Origin: Actinokineospora fastidiosa
GTDB taxonomy: Bacteria; Actinomycetota; Actinomycetes; Mycobacteriales; Pseudonocardiaceae
Length of the DNA stretch: 64,000 bases
Assembly (NCBI RefSeq): GCF_014648415.1
Contig: NZ_BMRB01000004.1
Coordinates: forward strand, 186,001 to 250,000
Direction of reading: 5' to 3'
Part shown: positions 16,555 to 25,039 of the stretch, piece by piece
Layout of the letters: each line of letters begins with the position of its first letter
Position numbering within the stretch: position 1 is the first letter of the stretch
Notes under the pieces: generated by a model
Told to the model about the DNA's origin: nothing
The model's input: the letters and a program-made list of their open reading frames with translations, nothing else
Databases searched by the model: none
Made by a program: the position numbers and the translations under genes

Positions 16555-17153
16555 TGCCCAAGCCACCCCAGTCGTCGAAGCTGGTGTCCAAGTCGTACAA
16601 CCTGGCCTACAAGGTCGGCTACACGCCCTGGGACGCCGAGCCCGTGATGCCCGAGCTGGTCGAGCTCATCGAGGGCCCCGACCGGCTGACCCCCGGCCGC
16701 GCGATCGACCTCGGCTGCGGCACCGGCACCAAGTCGCTCTACCTCGCCCAGCACGGGTGGACCGTCACCGGCGTGGACATCGCAGCGGAGGCGGTGAAGA
16801 AGGCCCGCAGGAAGGCGGCGGAGCAGGGCGCGGACGTCGACTTCGTGCAGTGCGACCTGCTCGACATCCCGGTGGGCGCGCTGCCCGGCGGTTACGACTT
16901 CCTGCTGGACTTCGGCTGCGCGCACAGCCTGCGCGACGAGGCCAAGGCCCGCTACGCCGCCGCCGTCGCCGGACTGGCAGCGCCGGGCGCGACGCTGGTC
17001 CTGTACGCCTTCACCAAGGGCCCGCTGAGCGTCCGGCAGTGGGAGATCGACACCGCCTTCAGCCCCCACTGGGACCTGGTGTCGGCCACCCCCGGCAGCG
17101 TCCGCCGCACGCCGGACGCCGGTCCGACCTGGTACCGGCTGGTCCGGCGATGA
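16554..17153 (+). CDS. Small class I SAM-dependent methyltransferase
   Basis: A 199-residue methyltransferase. Motif I is AIDLGCGTGTKSLYLA near residue 50, followed by the acidic loop VTGVDI. The size and the ending DAGPTWYRLVRR resemble thiopurine/TehB-type small-molecule methyltransferases. It sits between P450 and VOC genes and is coupled at both ends, so it should act on the thiopeptide or a building block. The target atom is not evident. It does not look like the SpoU-type rRNA methyltransferases that confer thiopeptide resistance. Confidence 0.75.
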   Translation: MPKPPQSSKLVSKSYNLAYKVGYTPWDAEPVMPELVELIEGPDRLTPGRAIDLGCGTGTKSLYLAQHGWTVTGVDIAAEAVKKARRKAAEQGADVDFVQCDLLDIPVGALPGGYDFLLDFGCAHSLRDEAKARYAAAVAGLAAPGATLVLYAFTKGPLSVRQWEIDTAFSPHWDLVSATPGSVRRTPDAGPTWYRLVRR

Positions 17154-18325
17154 CCACGGCGGGGACCGAGCCGCTCGACCTGGCGGGCCTGCTGCCCGAC
17201 CCGTACCCGGCGTACGCGCGGCTGCGGGCCGACGGCGGCGTGCACCGGTCCGAGCGCTGGGACGCCTGGTTCGTCACCACCTACGAGCAGTGCCACGCGG
17301 TGTTCTCCGACGCGGCCCGCTTCGACGCGGTCGGCCAGCCGTTCCTGCGGATGCTCCAGGCCGAGGTCCTGCGCGGCGCGACGTCGTGGCGGACACCGCA
17401 GGCGCCGCCAGCGGGCGACGACCCGGCGCGGGCCGCGGGCAGGCGGACCACCGGCCGCGCCCTGGGCACGCCGTTCGTCGACTCGCTGTGGCCCCGGTTC
17501 GAGCGGGACTGCCGGGAGACCGCGGCGGCCCTGCCCGCCGCCGCCGACCTGGTCGCCGACTTCGCGATCCCGCTGACCACCCGGCTGCTCGCCGACCTGA
17601 TGGCGGTCACCCCGGCCGACCTGCCGGTGTTCGCCGCGTGGGCGGAGAGCGGCTACACCGGCGGGCCGTCGCGGACGGCGGTGCGCGACGTCCGCCATCT
17701 GCTGGCCCAGCAGGCGGTCAGCCGCGTCGCCGAGCCGGTGGACGACTTCGTCGGCAACCTGGTCGCCCACCCCGGCGCTGACCTGCGCGCGCACCTGGAA
17801 CTGGTGCTCGGGACCGGGCTGATGATCTCGATGGTCACCCACCAGGGCCTGGTGCTGAGCTTCAGCACGCTGCTCAACGCCCTGATGGCCGCGCCGGACC
17901 AGTACGCCCTGCTGCGCGCGGACCCCGGGCTGATCCCCAACGCGGTCGAGGAGGGCCTGCGGTTCGACTCATCGACGCAGGCGCTCGGCAGGCTCAGCCG
18001 GGTCGACGCCGAGCTCGGCGGGACGCGCGTCCCGGCGGGCAGCCTGCTGGTCTGCCTCACCGGCTCGGCCAACCGGGACGGCGCGCAGTTCCCCGACCCG
18101 GACCGCTTCGACGTCACCCGGCCCGTGCGCTCCAGCGGCCGTCACCTGTCCTTCGGGCACGGGGCGACGTCCTGCCTGGGCGCGGCCATGTCGCGGCGGG
18201 CGCTGGGGCACATGCTGTCCGCGATCGTGGCCAGGGCGGACCGGGTGCTGCCCTCGGCCGAGCCCCGGCTGTTCGAGGAGTTCATGACCAGGGGCTTCGT
18301 GTCGCTGCCCACGGAGATGAGGTGA
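17150..18325 (+). CDS. Divergent cytochrome P450 lacking the I-helix AGxxT motif
   Basis: A 391-residue protein with a P450 heme loop, FGHGATSCLGAAMSR, and K-helix EEGLR. The I-helix region reads GTGLMISMVTHQG, with neither the Ala-Gly pair nor an acid-alcohol pair in the expected place. An alanine/proline-rich stretch near residue 80-100 (QAPPAGDDPARAAG) replaces the usual B-C region. It is coupled to the methyltransferase before it and the P450 after it. The heme ligand is intact, so it is probably functional but with unusual oxygen activation. Confidence 0.8.
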   Translation: MTTAGTEPLDLAGLLPDPYPAYARLRADGGVHRSERWDAWFVTTYEQCHAVFSDAARFDAVGQPFLRMLQAEVLRGATSWRTPQAPPAGDDPARAAGRRTTGRALGTPFVDSLWPRFERDCRETAAALPAAADLVADFAIPLTTRLLADLMAVTPADLPVFAAWAESGYTGGPSRTAVRDVRHLLAQQAVSRVAEPVDDFVGNLVAHPGADLRAHLELVLGTGLMISMVTHQGLVLSFSTLLNALMAAPDQYALLRADPGLIPNAVEEGLRFDSSTQALGRLSRVDAELGGTRVPAGSLLVCLTGSANRDGAQFPDPDRFDVTRPVRSSGRHLSFGHGATSCLGAAMSRRALGHMLSAIVARADRVLPSAEPRLFEEFMTRGFVSLPTEMR

Positions 18326-19452
18326 CCATGCAGACGCTGCCGCACGGTCTGGAGCGGCGGGCGGACACCGGCCAGTGGGTCGTCCGCAGCCAGGAGCTGG
18401 CCGACATCGCGCTGCGCGATCCGCACATCGGCATGGCGATCGACCCCGACCGCGTCGGCGTCGGGCTGCCCGGACCGGACGACGTGCCGACCGTGGCGCA
18501 GTTCTTCGAGCTCTGGTACCACCGGGGCGCGAACCACCCGGTGTTCGGCAGGCAGCTGCGCGGCGTGTACAGCGCGGCGGCGATCGCGCCGTTCGAGCCG
18601 GTCTTCGCGCGCATCGCCGAGGGGCTGGCGGGCAGGCTGCCGGACAGCGGGGACCTGGTCCCGGCGTTCGTCGCTCCCTACTGCCTGGACAGCACCTTCG
18701 CGCTCATGGGCTTCCCCGAGGCCGAATGGCCCCGGCTCGCCAAGGCCTACCACGTGGTCATGCACGTGATCAGGCAGCGCTTCCTCGGAGTGCTCGACCT
18801 GCCAGCACGCACGGCCGCCGCGTTCGACGCGACGATGCGCTACCTGCGGTCGGTGATGACCCAACCGCTGGCCGACACGCCCCTGATGCGCGCCTTCGCC
18901 GCGTACGAGGGCGCGTCGGTGTGGTCGGACGTGGCGACCATCGGGCAGCTGCTCGCCGCGGGCGTGCCGCAGGTGACCACCGGGCTGGGGGTGTCCGCCC
19001 ACGCGCTCTTCGGCCAGGACGACGTGCTGCGCGCGGTGCGCGCCGACGAGGTCGGGGTCGCGCAGGTCGCCGAGGAGGCCATGCGGCTCGCCCCGCCGTT
19101 CCTCGTCATCGCGGGGTGGACGAACGAGGTGTGCGAGTGCCTCGGCGTGCGGCTGGAGCCGAGGACGCCCGTGCTGGTCGACATCGTCGCGGTCAACCGG
19201 GACACCGAGCGGCCCGCCGAGTTCTGCCCCGTGCGCGGCCGCAACACCGCCATCACCTTCGGCAAGGGCGCGCACTACTGCCTCGGCGCGACCAGCGCGC
19301 GCAAGCAGATCGCCGCCGCGCTCGCCGTGCTGGCCGAGCGCGACCTGCGGGTCGACCCGCCCACCCTCGACGACGACGGCTTCTCGCAGGTGCTGCGGGC
19401 GCTGCCGTACCGGGCGGACGACCACAGTGGACGGTCCGGGGCGGGCGGGTGA
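18322..19452 (+). CDS. Atypical cytochrome P450, paralogue of the one at 14900
   Basis: A 376-residue P450 starting GTG ACC ATG; either start is possible, and the GTG overlaps the previous stop. The heme loop is FGKGAHYCLGAT and the K-helix EEAMR. The I-helix reads LLAAGVPQVTTG, so both the acid and the Thr at their normal places are changed (Pro-Gln). It shares ELADIALRDPHI and FFELWY with the earlier paralogue, indicating a duplication within the cluster with three genes now between the copies. Confidence 0.83.
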   Translation: MTMQTLPHGLERRADTGQWVVRSQELADIALRDPHIGMAIDPDRVGVGLPGPDDVPTVAQFFELWYHRGANHPVFGRQLRGVYSAAAIAPFEPVFARIAEGLAGRLPDSGDLVPAFVAPYCLDSTFALMGFPEAEWPRLAKAYHVVMHVIRQRFLGVLDLPARTAAAFDATMRYLRSVMTQPLADTPLMRAFAAYEGASVWSDVATIGQLLAAGVPQVTTGLGVSAHALFGQDDVLRAVRADEVGVAQVAEEAMRLAPPFLVIAGWTNEVCECLGVRLEPRTPVLVDIVAVNRDTERPAEFCPVRGRNTAITFGKGAHYCLGATSARKQIAAALAVLAERDLRVDPPTLDDDGFSQVLRALPYRADDHSGRSGAGG

Positions 19453-20531
19453 CCGTGCCGGAGCCGCTGCGGATCGGACTGCTCGGCGGCGCCGCCGTCG
19501 CCCGTCGCAGGACGCTGCCCGCGATCGCCGCCTGTCCGGACACCCGGCTGGTCGCCGTGGCCTGCCGCGACGGCGACCGGGCGCGGGAGTGGGCCGGGGC
19601 GTTCGGCTGCGCGGCCGAGCCCGGCTACGACAGCCTGCTCGCCCGCGACGACGTCGACGCCGTCTATGTCCCCCTGCCCGCGGGCCTGCACGCCGAGTGG
19701 TCCGCCAAGGCGCTCGCCGCAGGCAAGCACGTGCTGGTGGAGAAGCCCATGGCGACCACCGCCCGGCAGGCCCGCGAGCTGGCGGACCTGGCCGCCGAGC
19801 GGTCGCTGGTGCTGATGGAGAACCGCATGTTCGCCATGCACCCCCAGCACGCCGCCGTGCGGACCCTGGTCGACGCGGGCGCCATCGGCGAACTCCGGGT
19901 CGTCACCGCGGCCATGGCGATCCCCGCGCTGCCCGCCGACGACATCCGCTACGCCGCGCACCTCGCGGGCGGCGCCCTGCTCGACGTCGGGTTCTACCCC
20001 GTGCAGGCGGCGCTGATGTACCTCGGGGAGCAGGTGGAGGTGTGCGGGGCGCACCTGCGGGTGGACCCCGGGCGCGGCGTGGACGTCGGCGGCGCGGCGC
20101 TGCTGCGGGACCGCGCCGGGGTGTGCGCGCAGCTCACCTTCGGCTTCGAGCACGCCTACCGGGCGAGCTACGAGCTGTGGGGGAGCACCGGGCGGATCCG
20201 GCTGGAGCGGGCGTTCACGCCGCCGTCGACCCTGCCCACCGTGCTGCGGATCGAGCGGCAGGACCACGTCGAGGAGCGCACCCTGCCCGCCGCCGACCAG
20301 TTCGCCGCGCTGGTCGCCCGCTTCGCCTCGGCCGTGCGCGGCGAGACCGACTGGCGTCCCGACCTGCGCGCTGGCCTGCTTGGTCTGTCCATCTTGGACG
20401 ACATCCGAGCCGGGGGCGGGGCGCATGCGGTCGAGGACGGGGCGCGGCCGCGGCCCACCTTGTGGAGTAATTCTCCGAGTAACGCTTCGCGTCCCACCGA
20501 ATTGATGATAGGGCGCCACTCTTCTCGGTGA
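19449..20531 (+). CDS. NDP-hexose 3-ketoreductase, Gfo/Idh/MocA family
   Basis: A 360-residue oxidoreductase. The N-terminal Rossmann loop is GLLGGAAVARR and the catalytic Lys lies in VLVEKPMAT. This is the pattern of sugar 3-ketoreductases such as KijD10 and TylCII-like partners of NDP-hexose 2,3-dehydratases, which reduce the unstable 3-keto intermediate to a 2,6-dideoxy-4-keto sugar. The matching 2,3-dehydratase is encoded 12 kb away at 32631-34037. The gene is coupled to the P450 before it and is the last gene before the regulator. Its final 30 residues (after GGGAHAVEDGA) look unstructured. Confidence 0.82.
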   Translation: MTVPEPLRIGLLGGAAVARRRTLPAIAACPDTRLVAVACRDGDRAREWAGAFGCAAEPGYDSLLARDDVDAVYVPLPAGLHAEWSAKALAAGKHVLVEKPMATTARQARELADLAAERSLVLMENRMFAMHPQHAAVRTLVDAGAIGELRVVTAAMAIPALPADDIRYAAHLAGGALLDVGFYPVQAALMYLGEQVEVCGAHLRVDPGRGVDVGGAALLRDRAGVCAQLTFGFEHAYRASYELWGSTGRIRLERAFTPPSTLPTVLRIERQDHVEERTLPAADQFAALVARFASAVRGETDWRPDLRAGLLGLSILDDIRAGGGAHAVEDGARPRPTLWSNSPSNASRPTELMIGRHSSR

Positions 20532-20548
20532 CCCGGTCACTGTACGGG

Positions 20549-20578
20549 TTGACACGGTGTAACCGAATGGTCTAAGCA
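20549..20578 (+). promoter_or_regulatory. Probable promoter of the SARP gene
   Basis: TTGACA at 20549-20554 is followed after 18 bp by TAAGCA at 20573-20578. The -35 box is perfect and the -10 box is weak. It lies about 120 bp before the SARP start in an AT-richer gap of 165 bp. A small hairpin GTGACC/GGTCAC at 20528-20540 overlaps the preceding stop. No SARP-type heptamer repeat is obvious here. Confidence 0.4.
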
Positions 20579-20696
20579 GGGCAATCGAGTAAGGGCCGCG
20601 TTAACCAACCACGAGTCCGTGACTTTGTGGCAGACTCGGGAAAGCCGGGCCGCCGCCGAGGCAGGCCGGACCGTCGTGAGGGACATTGGGGGCGCT

Positions 20697-21614
20697 TTGG
20701 AGATCAAAATTTTAGGTCCGCTAGAAGTGCGCCATTCCGGCGTGGCGATCGTGCCGTCAGCGGCCAAGCCGCGCACCGTTCTCGCTCTGTTGGCCGTACA
20801 CGCGAATACGGTTGTGCCCGTCGACGCGATGGTCGCCGAACTCTGGGGGAAGGACCGGCCGCGCAGCGCCAAGACGGTGATCCAGACCTACATCATGCAC
20901 CTGCGCAAGCTGGTCGACTCGCTGCTGCCCGGCGGCGTCGGCAAGCAGATCGTGGCCACCCGGCCCGGCGGCTACATGCTCGACGCCGAGGGCACCAGCC
21001 TGGACATGCGCCACTTCGACCAGTCGGCCGCGGCGGGCCACCGGGCCAGGGAGGCGGGTGAGCTGACCGAGGCCTCCCAGCACTTCGCGGAGGCGCTGAG
21101 CTGGTGGCAGGGCCGCCCGCTGCTGGACATCCAGCTCGGCGAGACGCTCACCTACCAGGTGAAACGGCTGGAAGAGGCCTGGTTGAACGTGCTCGACCGC
21201 AAGATCGAGGTCGACCTGCGGCTGGGCCGCCACCACGAGCTGCTGGGCGAGCTGACCGCCATGGTGGCCCGCCACCCCACGCACGAGGGGCTCTGCGCGC
21301 ACCTCATGCTCGCGCTGTACCGCTCGGGGAGGCGGCCGGAGGCGCTCGACGTCTACCGGCAGCTGCACACGCGGATGGTGGAGCAGCAGGCGCTGGAGCC
21401 CTCGCCCGCCCTGCGGCGGCTGCACCGGTCGATGCTGGTCTCCGACCGGGGCTCGGCCGACCTGACCGACCTGTGGCAGGGCGCGGCCGTGCAGGGGCGG
21501 CCCTCGGTTCCCGCCGCCCGCTCGGGCGCCATATCGCCGGAACTGGCCGCGATCCCGTGGAACGCGCATCCGGAGGAGCGGTCTCCGTCATCGGCGGGGG
21601 CCTGGCGTTCCTGA
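20697..21614 (+). CDS. SARP-family pathway activator (NosP-like), with a TTA codon
   Basis: A 305-residue protein if started at the TTG at 20697, giving MEIKILGPLEVRHSG, the usual SARP opening, with GAGGGA upstream. An in-frame ATG at 20619 would add 26 unrelated residues. The N-terminal OmpR-type winged helix (to about residue 95) is followed by the bacterial transcriptional activation domain with CAHLMLALYRSGRRPEALDVY. SARPs activate antibiotic clusters at 11-bp-period repeats, such as those at 1762, 21643 and 23122. The fifth codon after the start, at 20712-20714, is TTA, so translation may depend on a bldA-type tRNA. It is the only regulator seen in the cluster. Confidence 0.9.
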   Translation: MEIKILGPLEVRHSGVAIVPSAAKPRTVLALLAVHANTVVPVDAMVAELWGKDRPRSAKTVIQTYIMHLRKLVDSLLPGGVGKQIVATRPGGYMLDAEGTSLDMRHFDQSAAAGHRAREAGELTEASQHFAEALSWWQGRPLLDIQLGETLTYQVKRLEEAWLNVLDRKIEVDLRLGRHHELLGELTAMVARHPTHEGLCAHLMLALYRSGRRPEALDVYRQLHTRMVEQQALEPSPALRRLHRSMLVSDRGSADLTDLWQGAAVQGRPSVPAARSGAISPELAAIPWNAHPEERSPSSAGAWRS

Positions 21615-21642
21615 CGCCGAATCGGACGTAGGGCCTGATCCC

Positions 21643-21682
21643 GCTATAAAGCAGATATAATCGCACTTGATTTCCGCTATTG
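21643..21682. promoter_or_regulatory. SARP-type heptamer repeats between convergent genes
   Basis: GCTATAA at 21643-21649 and GATATAA at 21654-21660 are 11 bp apart, and GCTATTG at 21676-21682 continues the register after one poor repeat. They match the heptamers in the two divergent promoters of the cluster. This gap of 220 bp lies between the ends of the SARP and the minus-strand P450 genes, so no known gene start is served. It is AT-rich, unlike its surroundings. It may drive a small or antisense transcript. Confidence 0.45.
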
Positions 21683-21780
21683 CCAGCTCTCGATCGCGAC
21701 GTGCCGGTCGCCCGTTTGCTGGTTTTGTCGAAGAAGCAATTGGCGGTAAACGCCATTCTTGATCTTCGGGGAAAACGCCG

Positions 21781-21813
21781 ACCGCGGGCACACCGAAACG
21801 GTGTGCCCGCGGT
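21781..21813. terminator. Bidirectional terminator between SARP and P450
   Basis: A perfect 14-bp GC-rich stem pairs 21781-21794 with 21800-21813 around a five-base loop (GAAAC). It lies 22 bp beyond the P450 stop on the minus strand and downstream of the SARP gene on the plus strand. It is the clearest terminator-like hairpin in the cluster and would separate the two convergent transcripts. Confidence 0.8.
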
Positions 21814-21834
21814 GGGAAATGAAACTCTTCCGGG

Positions 21835-23022
21835 TTACCAGCCGACCGGGAGGGTGCGCGGGTAGCGGGTGAACCGGTTGGCGGTCATCTCCGGGGCGTC
21901 GACGGCGAACGCCGGGCGCAGCCCGGGGAACCGGCGCACCGTCCGGCCCAGCGCCTCCTGCAGCTCCACCCGCGCCAGCGGCGCGCCCATGCAGAAGTGC
22001 GCTCCGAAGCCGAAGCTGAGGTGGTGGCGGGCGGCGCCGCGGGCGAGGTCGAAGCGGTCCGGGTCGGACACCTGGTCCGCGTCGCGGCCCGCGGAGTCGA
22101 TGGAGATGAACACCGCGTCCCCGGCCGGGATGGTGGTGTCGCCGATGGTCACATCCGACGTCGGATAGGTCAGCCCGGCGAACCCGGTGCCCGCCTGGGC
22201 GTAGCGCAGGATCTCCTCGACCGCAGGCTCGACGCCGACCTCGCCCGCGCGCAGCCGGTCCCACTGCCCGGGGTGCTGGAACAGCGCGAGGAACCCGTTG
22301 CCGAGCTGGGTGGCCACCGTCTCGTACCCGGCGACGGTCATCAGCATCATCGTGGACACGGCCAGCTCGGGCGAGCACGGTTCGCCGTCGTCGTGCTTGG
22401 CGGCGAGCAGGTCGCCGACGATGCCCCGGCCGCGGGCGACCAGTTCGCGCACGGAGGCGTGCAGCGCGTTCATCGCCTCGGCGAACGCGGTCATGGACGC
22501 CCCGGAGGCGCGCAGCGCCGTCGCCCACTCCAGGAACCCGCCGCGCAGGTCGTCGGGGACGTCGAACAGCGCGAGCAGCACCCGCAGCGGGAGCGGGAAC
22601 GCCAGGGCGTCCATGAGGTCGGGGTGGTCGGCGGCCGCGAGGTCGTCGAGCAGGTCGTCCACGATCGCGGCCACCCTCGGCCGCATCGCCTCCGCCTGGC
22701 GGACGTTGAACACCTGCGCGGTCAGCCGCCGCCACCGGGCGTGCTGCTCCGGCTCGGCGATCGAGGCGCCGAAGTCGAACGCGGGCGCGGGCCCGCGCTG
22801 CCTGCCCACCGCCGCGTCGCGCACCGGCCGCCTGCTGAAGCGCTCGTCGGCCAGCACGGTCCGCACGTCGGCGAACCGGGTCACCAGCCACCCCTCGCCG
22901 CCGCGGGCCAGGGTGACGGGGGCGACCGGGGCGTTGGCGCGCCGCCAGGCGAACTCCTCGTGCGGCTGGAACGGGCAGCGGGCCGGGAACGGGTAGGTGG
23001 CGGCCTCCCGGGAGGTGGTCAT
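21835..23022 (-). CDS. Cytochrome P450 (canonical motifs), divergent from the sugar operon
   Basis: A 395-residue P450. The ATG at 23020-23022 has GAGGAG upstream; a longer reading frame exists but has no better ribosome site. The I-helix AGYETV, K-helix EEILR and heme loop FGFGAHFCMGAP are all intact. It resembles the P450 at 13680 in the CPFxxxEEFAW N-terminus and the LGNGF segment. It is transcribed away from the glycosylation operon, and the shared 317-bp gap carries four SARP-type heptamers. NosB- or NosC-like core hydroxylation is the likeliest role. Confidence 0.85.
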   Translation of the reverse strand: MTTSREAATYPFPARCPFQPHEEFAWRRANAPVAPVTLARGGEGWLVTRFADVRTVLADERFSRRPVRDAAVGRQRGPAPAFDFGASIAEPEQHARWRRLTAQVFNVRQAEAMRPRVAAIVDDLLDDLAAADHPDLMDALAFPLPLRVLLALFDVPDDLRGGFLEWATALRASGASMTAFAEAMNALHASVRELVARGRGIVGDLLAAKHDDGEPCSPELAVSTMMLMTVAGYETVATQLGNGFLALFQHPGQWDRLRAGEVGVEPAVEEILRYAQAGTGFAGLTYPTSDVTIGDTTIPAGDAVFISIDSAGRDADQVSDPDRFDLARGAARHHLSFGFGAHFCMGAPLARVELQEALGRTVRRFPGLRPAFAVDAPEMTANRFTRYPRTLPVGW

Positions 23023-23121
23023 GAATGCTCCTCGCCAGCCGGTCTGACAATTCTCCATCGTATTCGAGCATGGGTGTGGGCCGCGGTGGTGTCAAGGTGT
23101 GGCCGACCATTCTGTTGGAAC

Positions 23122-23161
23122 GCTCTAGGGGCTCTATAAAGTCGCTATCGAGCCCTTCTAG
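23122..23161. promoter_or_regulatory. Array of four SARP-type heptamers in divergent promoter
   Basis: GCTCTAG (23122), TCTATAA (23133), GCTATCG (23144) and CTTCTAG (23155) follow one another at exactly 11-bp intervals. This is the strongest SARP-type site in the window. It sits in the 317-bp gap (23023-23339) between the minus-strand P450 and the plus-strand glycosylation operon, about 100 bp and 180 bp from their starts, so it could activate both. The rest of this gap shows no further gene, only moderately AT-rich sequence. Confidence 0.65.
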
Positions 23162-23339
23162 CGGTGGTGCACGAATCCCGCACTGACCGCTCTGACCTGC
23201 GGTTATGCTTTGTTCTGCGATGATCGGACGCCTTGCGTGGCCTTTGCTGGCTGTGGCAGCATCGCCGCGAGACCGACATTAATTCCGCAATTGCCCCGAT
23301 TTTCGAAAGCGGGCGCCGACTTGTGGGGATGGGCCAGCC

Positions 23340-24200
23340 GTGACCAGTGACCATTCGGCAGTCGTGATAGGCGGTGCCGGATTCATCGGCGCCCGCCTGT
23401 GCGCGACGCTGACCGACCTCGGTGTCGCGGTGCTGCCGGTCACCCGGGGCGACCCGCTGCCCACCACCGCCGAGCTGCGCGCCGCGGGCACCGTGTTCAT
23501 GGTCGCGGGCAGCGTCACCCCGCTGACCGCGCAGCAGGACCCCGGCCGGTGCGCTGAGGACCTGGCGGGCCTGCGCCGCCTGCTCGACCGCGTCGGCGAC
23601 CCCGACGGCGCGCCGCACGTGGTGCTGACCAGCTCGGGCGGCACGTGCTACGACCCGGACAGTCCGCCGCCGTACCGGGAGACCGACCCGGTGCGCGCGA
23701 CCACCGCCTACGCGGCCCTCAAGCTCGACCAGGAGCGGCTCGTCGCCGAGTCCGGCCTGCCCGCCACCGTGTTGCGGCTGGCCAACCTCTACGGCAGAGG
23801 CCAGCGCGCGGGCACCGGCCAGGGGGTCATCGCGCACTGGCTGGACGCGGTCGGGCGGGGCGAACCGCTGCCGGTCTACGGCAGCCTCGACACCGTCCGG
23901 GACTACCTCTACCTCGACGACCTGATGGACCTGCTGGTGCGGCTGCACCGCAGCGGCCCGGTCGCCCCGGTGCTCAACGTGGGCAGCGGCGCGCCGACCG
24001 CCCTGCGGGACGTGGCCCGGCTCATCACCGCGGCGACCGGGTGCGCGGAGCCCGCGCTGGACCACGCCGCCGCCCGCCCGGTGGACCGCCAGCGGTTCTG
24101 GCTGGACGTCGGGCTGGCCAGGGCGGCGCTCGGCTGGCTGCCGATGACCCCGCTGGCCCAGGGAATCCGACTCACCTGCACCGCGCTCGCGCGGCCTTGA
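23340..24200 (+). CDS. NDP-sugar epimerase/dehydratase-type extended SDR
   Basis: A 286-residue extended SDR. The NAD loop is GGAGFIGARL at the start and the catalytic YxxxK is YAALK near residue 123, with the Ser of TSSGG before it. It ends in a substrate-type domain with YGSLDTVRDYLYLDD. It is the first gene of the glycosylation operon, starting at a GTG after a promoter gap. It could be a 4-epimerase, 4-ketoreductase or a second ketoreductase acting on NDP-deoxyhexoses. With another SDR at 34034, the two may set different C4 configurations. The exact reaction is not evident. Confidence 0.75.
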   Translation: MTSDHSAVVIGGAGFIGARLCATLTDLGVAVLPVTRGDPLPTTAELRAAGTVFMVAGSVTPLTAQQDPGRCAEDLAGLRRLLDRVGDPDGAPHVVLTSSGGTCYDPDSPPPYRETDPVRATTAYAALKLDQERLVAESGLPATVLRLANLYGRGQRAGTGQGVIAHWLDAVGRGEPLPVYGSLDTVRDYLYLDDLMDLLVRLHRSGPVAPVLNVGSGAPTALRDVARLITAATGCAEPALDHAAARPVDRQRFWLDVGLARAALGWLPMTPLAQGIRLTCTALARP

Positions 24201-24217
24201 CAACTCAGGAGGACGGC

Positions 24218-25039
24218 ATGGCCGACAGCGGCGCCGAGATGTACCTCGACCTGCTCAAGCGCGCGGTGGTCAACACCCTCTACCAGGACCCGCCGATCCC
24301 CACGCCGTGGCGGACCGAGGACACCTTCGACCGCGCGGCGCGGGAGCTGGGCAGGGACTGGCCGAGCCAGGCGCACTCGATGATCGGCTTCCGCAGGCTG
24401 GAGAACCTGCGCGCGCTGCTGGAGGGCGTGCTCGCCGACGGCGTCCCCGGCGACGTCCTGGAGGCGGGCGTGGCCCGCGGCGGCGCGATGGTCTACGCCC
24501 GGGGCGTGCTGCGCGCCCACGGCGTCACCGACCGGACGGTGTGGCTCGCCGACTCCTTCCAGGGCTTCCCCGAGCCCGACGAGCACCAGGCGCCGGACAC
24601 GTTCCACCCGGAGATGGCCGAGGACCTGCTGAGGTTCCAGGAGGTCATGGCCGAGCGCGCGGTCAGCGCGGACGAGTTGTACGGCCAGTTCCTCGTCGGG
24701 ACGTCCGAGGCCGAGGTGCGCGACACCTTCGACCGCTACGGGCTGCTCGACGACCAGGTCCGGTTCATCGCCGGGTGGTTCGCCGACACGCTGCCCGCCG
24801 CGCCGGTCGAGCGGCTGGCGGTCCTGCGGGTCGACGCCGACCTCTACGACTCGACGCAGATCGCGCTGGAGTCCCTGTACCCCAAGGTCTCCCCGGGCGG
24901 CTACGTGATCATCGACGACTACCAGTCGGTCGACCAGTGCCGCAGGGCGGTGCACGACTACCTCAAGAGCGTCGAGGAGGACCCCAGGCTGGTCACCGTC
25001 GACGAGGACGCCGTCTACTGGCGCAAGGAGCGGGCATGA
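24218..25039 (+). CDS. TylF/macrocin-type sugar O-methyltransferase
   Basis: A 273-residue protein of the TylF family. It shows VLEAGVARGGAMVYARGVL as the SAM-binding start, LADSFQGFPEPD after it, and VDADLYDSTQIALESLYP with GGYVIIDDYQ, the metal-binding acidic residues of this family. TylF and relatives O-methylate hydroxyls of attached 6-deoxyhexoses, using Mg2+. AGGAGG precedes the ATG at 24218 and the stop overlaps the first glycosyltransferase. It is expected to methylate a sugar of the thiopeptide. Confidence 0.88.
   Translation: MADSGAEMYLDLLKRAVVNTLYQDPPIPTPWRTEDTFDRAARELGRDWPSQAHSMIGFRRLENLRALLEGVLADGVPGDVLEAGVARGGAMVYARGVLRAHGVTDRTVWLADSFQGFPEPDEHQAPDTFHPEMAEDLLRFQEVMAERAVSADELYGQFLVGTSEAEVRDTFDRYGLLDDQVRFIAGWFADTLPAAPVERLAVLRVDADLYDSTQIALESLYPKVSPGGYVIIDDYQSVDQCRRAVHDYLKSVEEDPRLVTVDEDAVYWRKERA

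Noticed and set aside
21680-21865. 61-codon frame beginning TTG in the gap after the SARP gene
   Set aside because: No ribosome site, it runs through the terminator stem into the P450 3' end antisense, and its composition is not protein-like.
24218-25039. Possible rRNA methyltransferase for self-resistance
   Set aside because: Motifs are those of TylF-type sugar O-methyltransferases, without SpoU knot or KsgA features.
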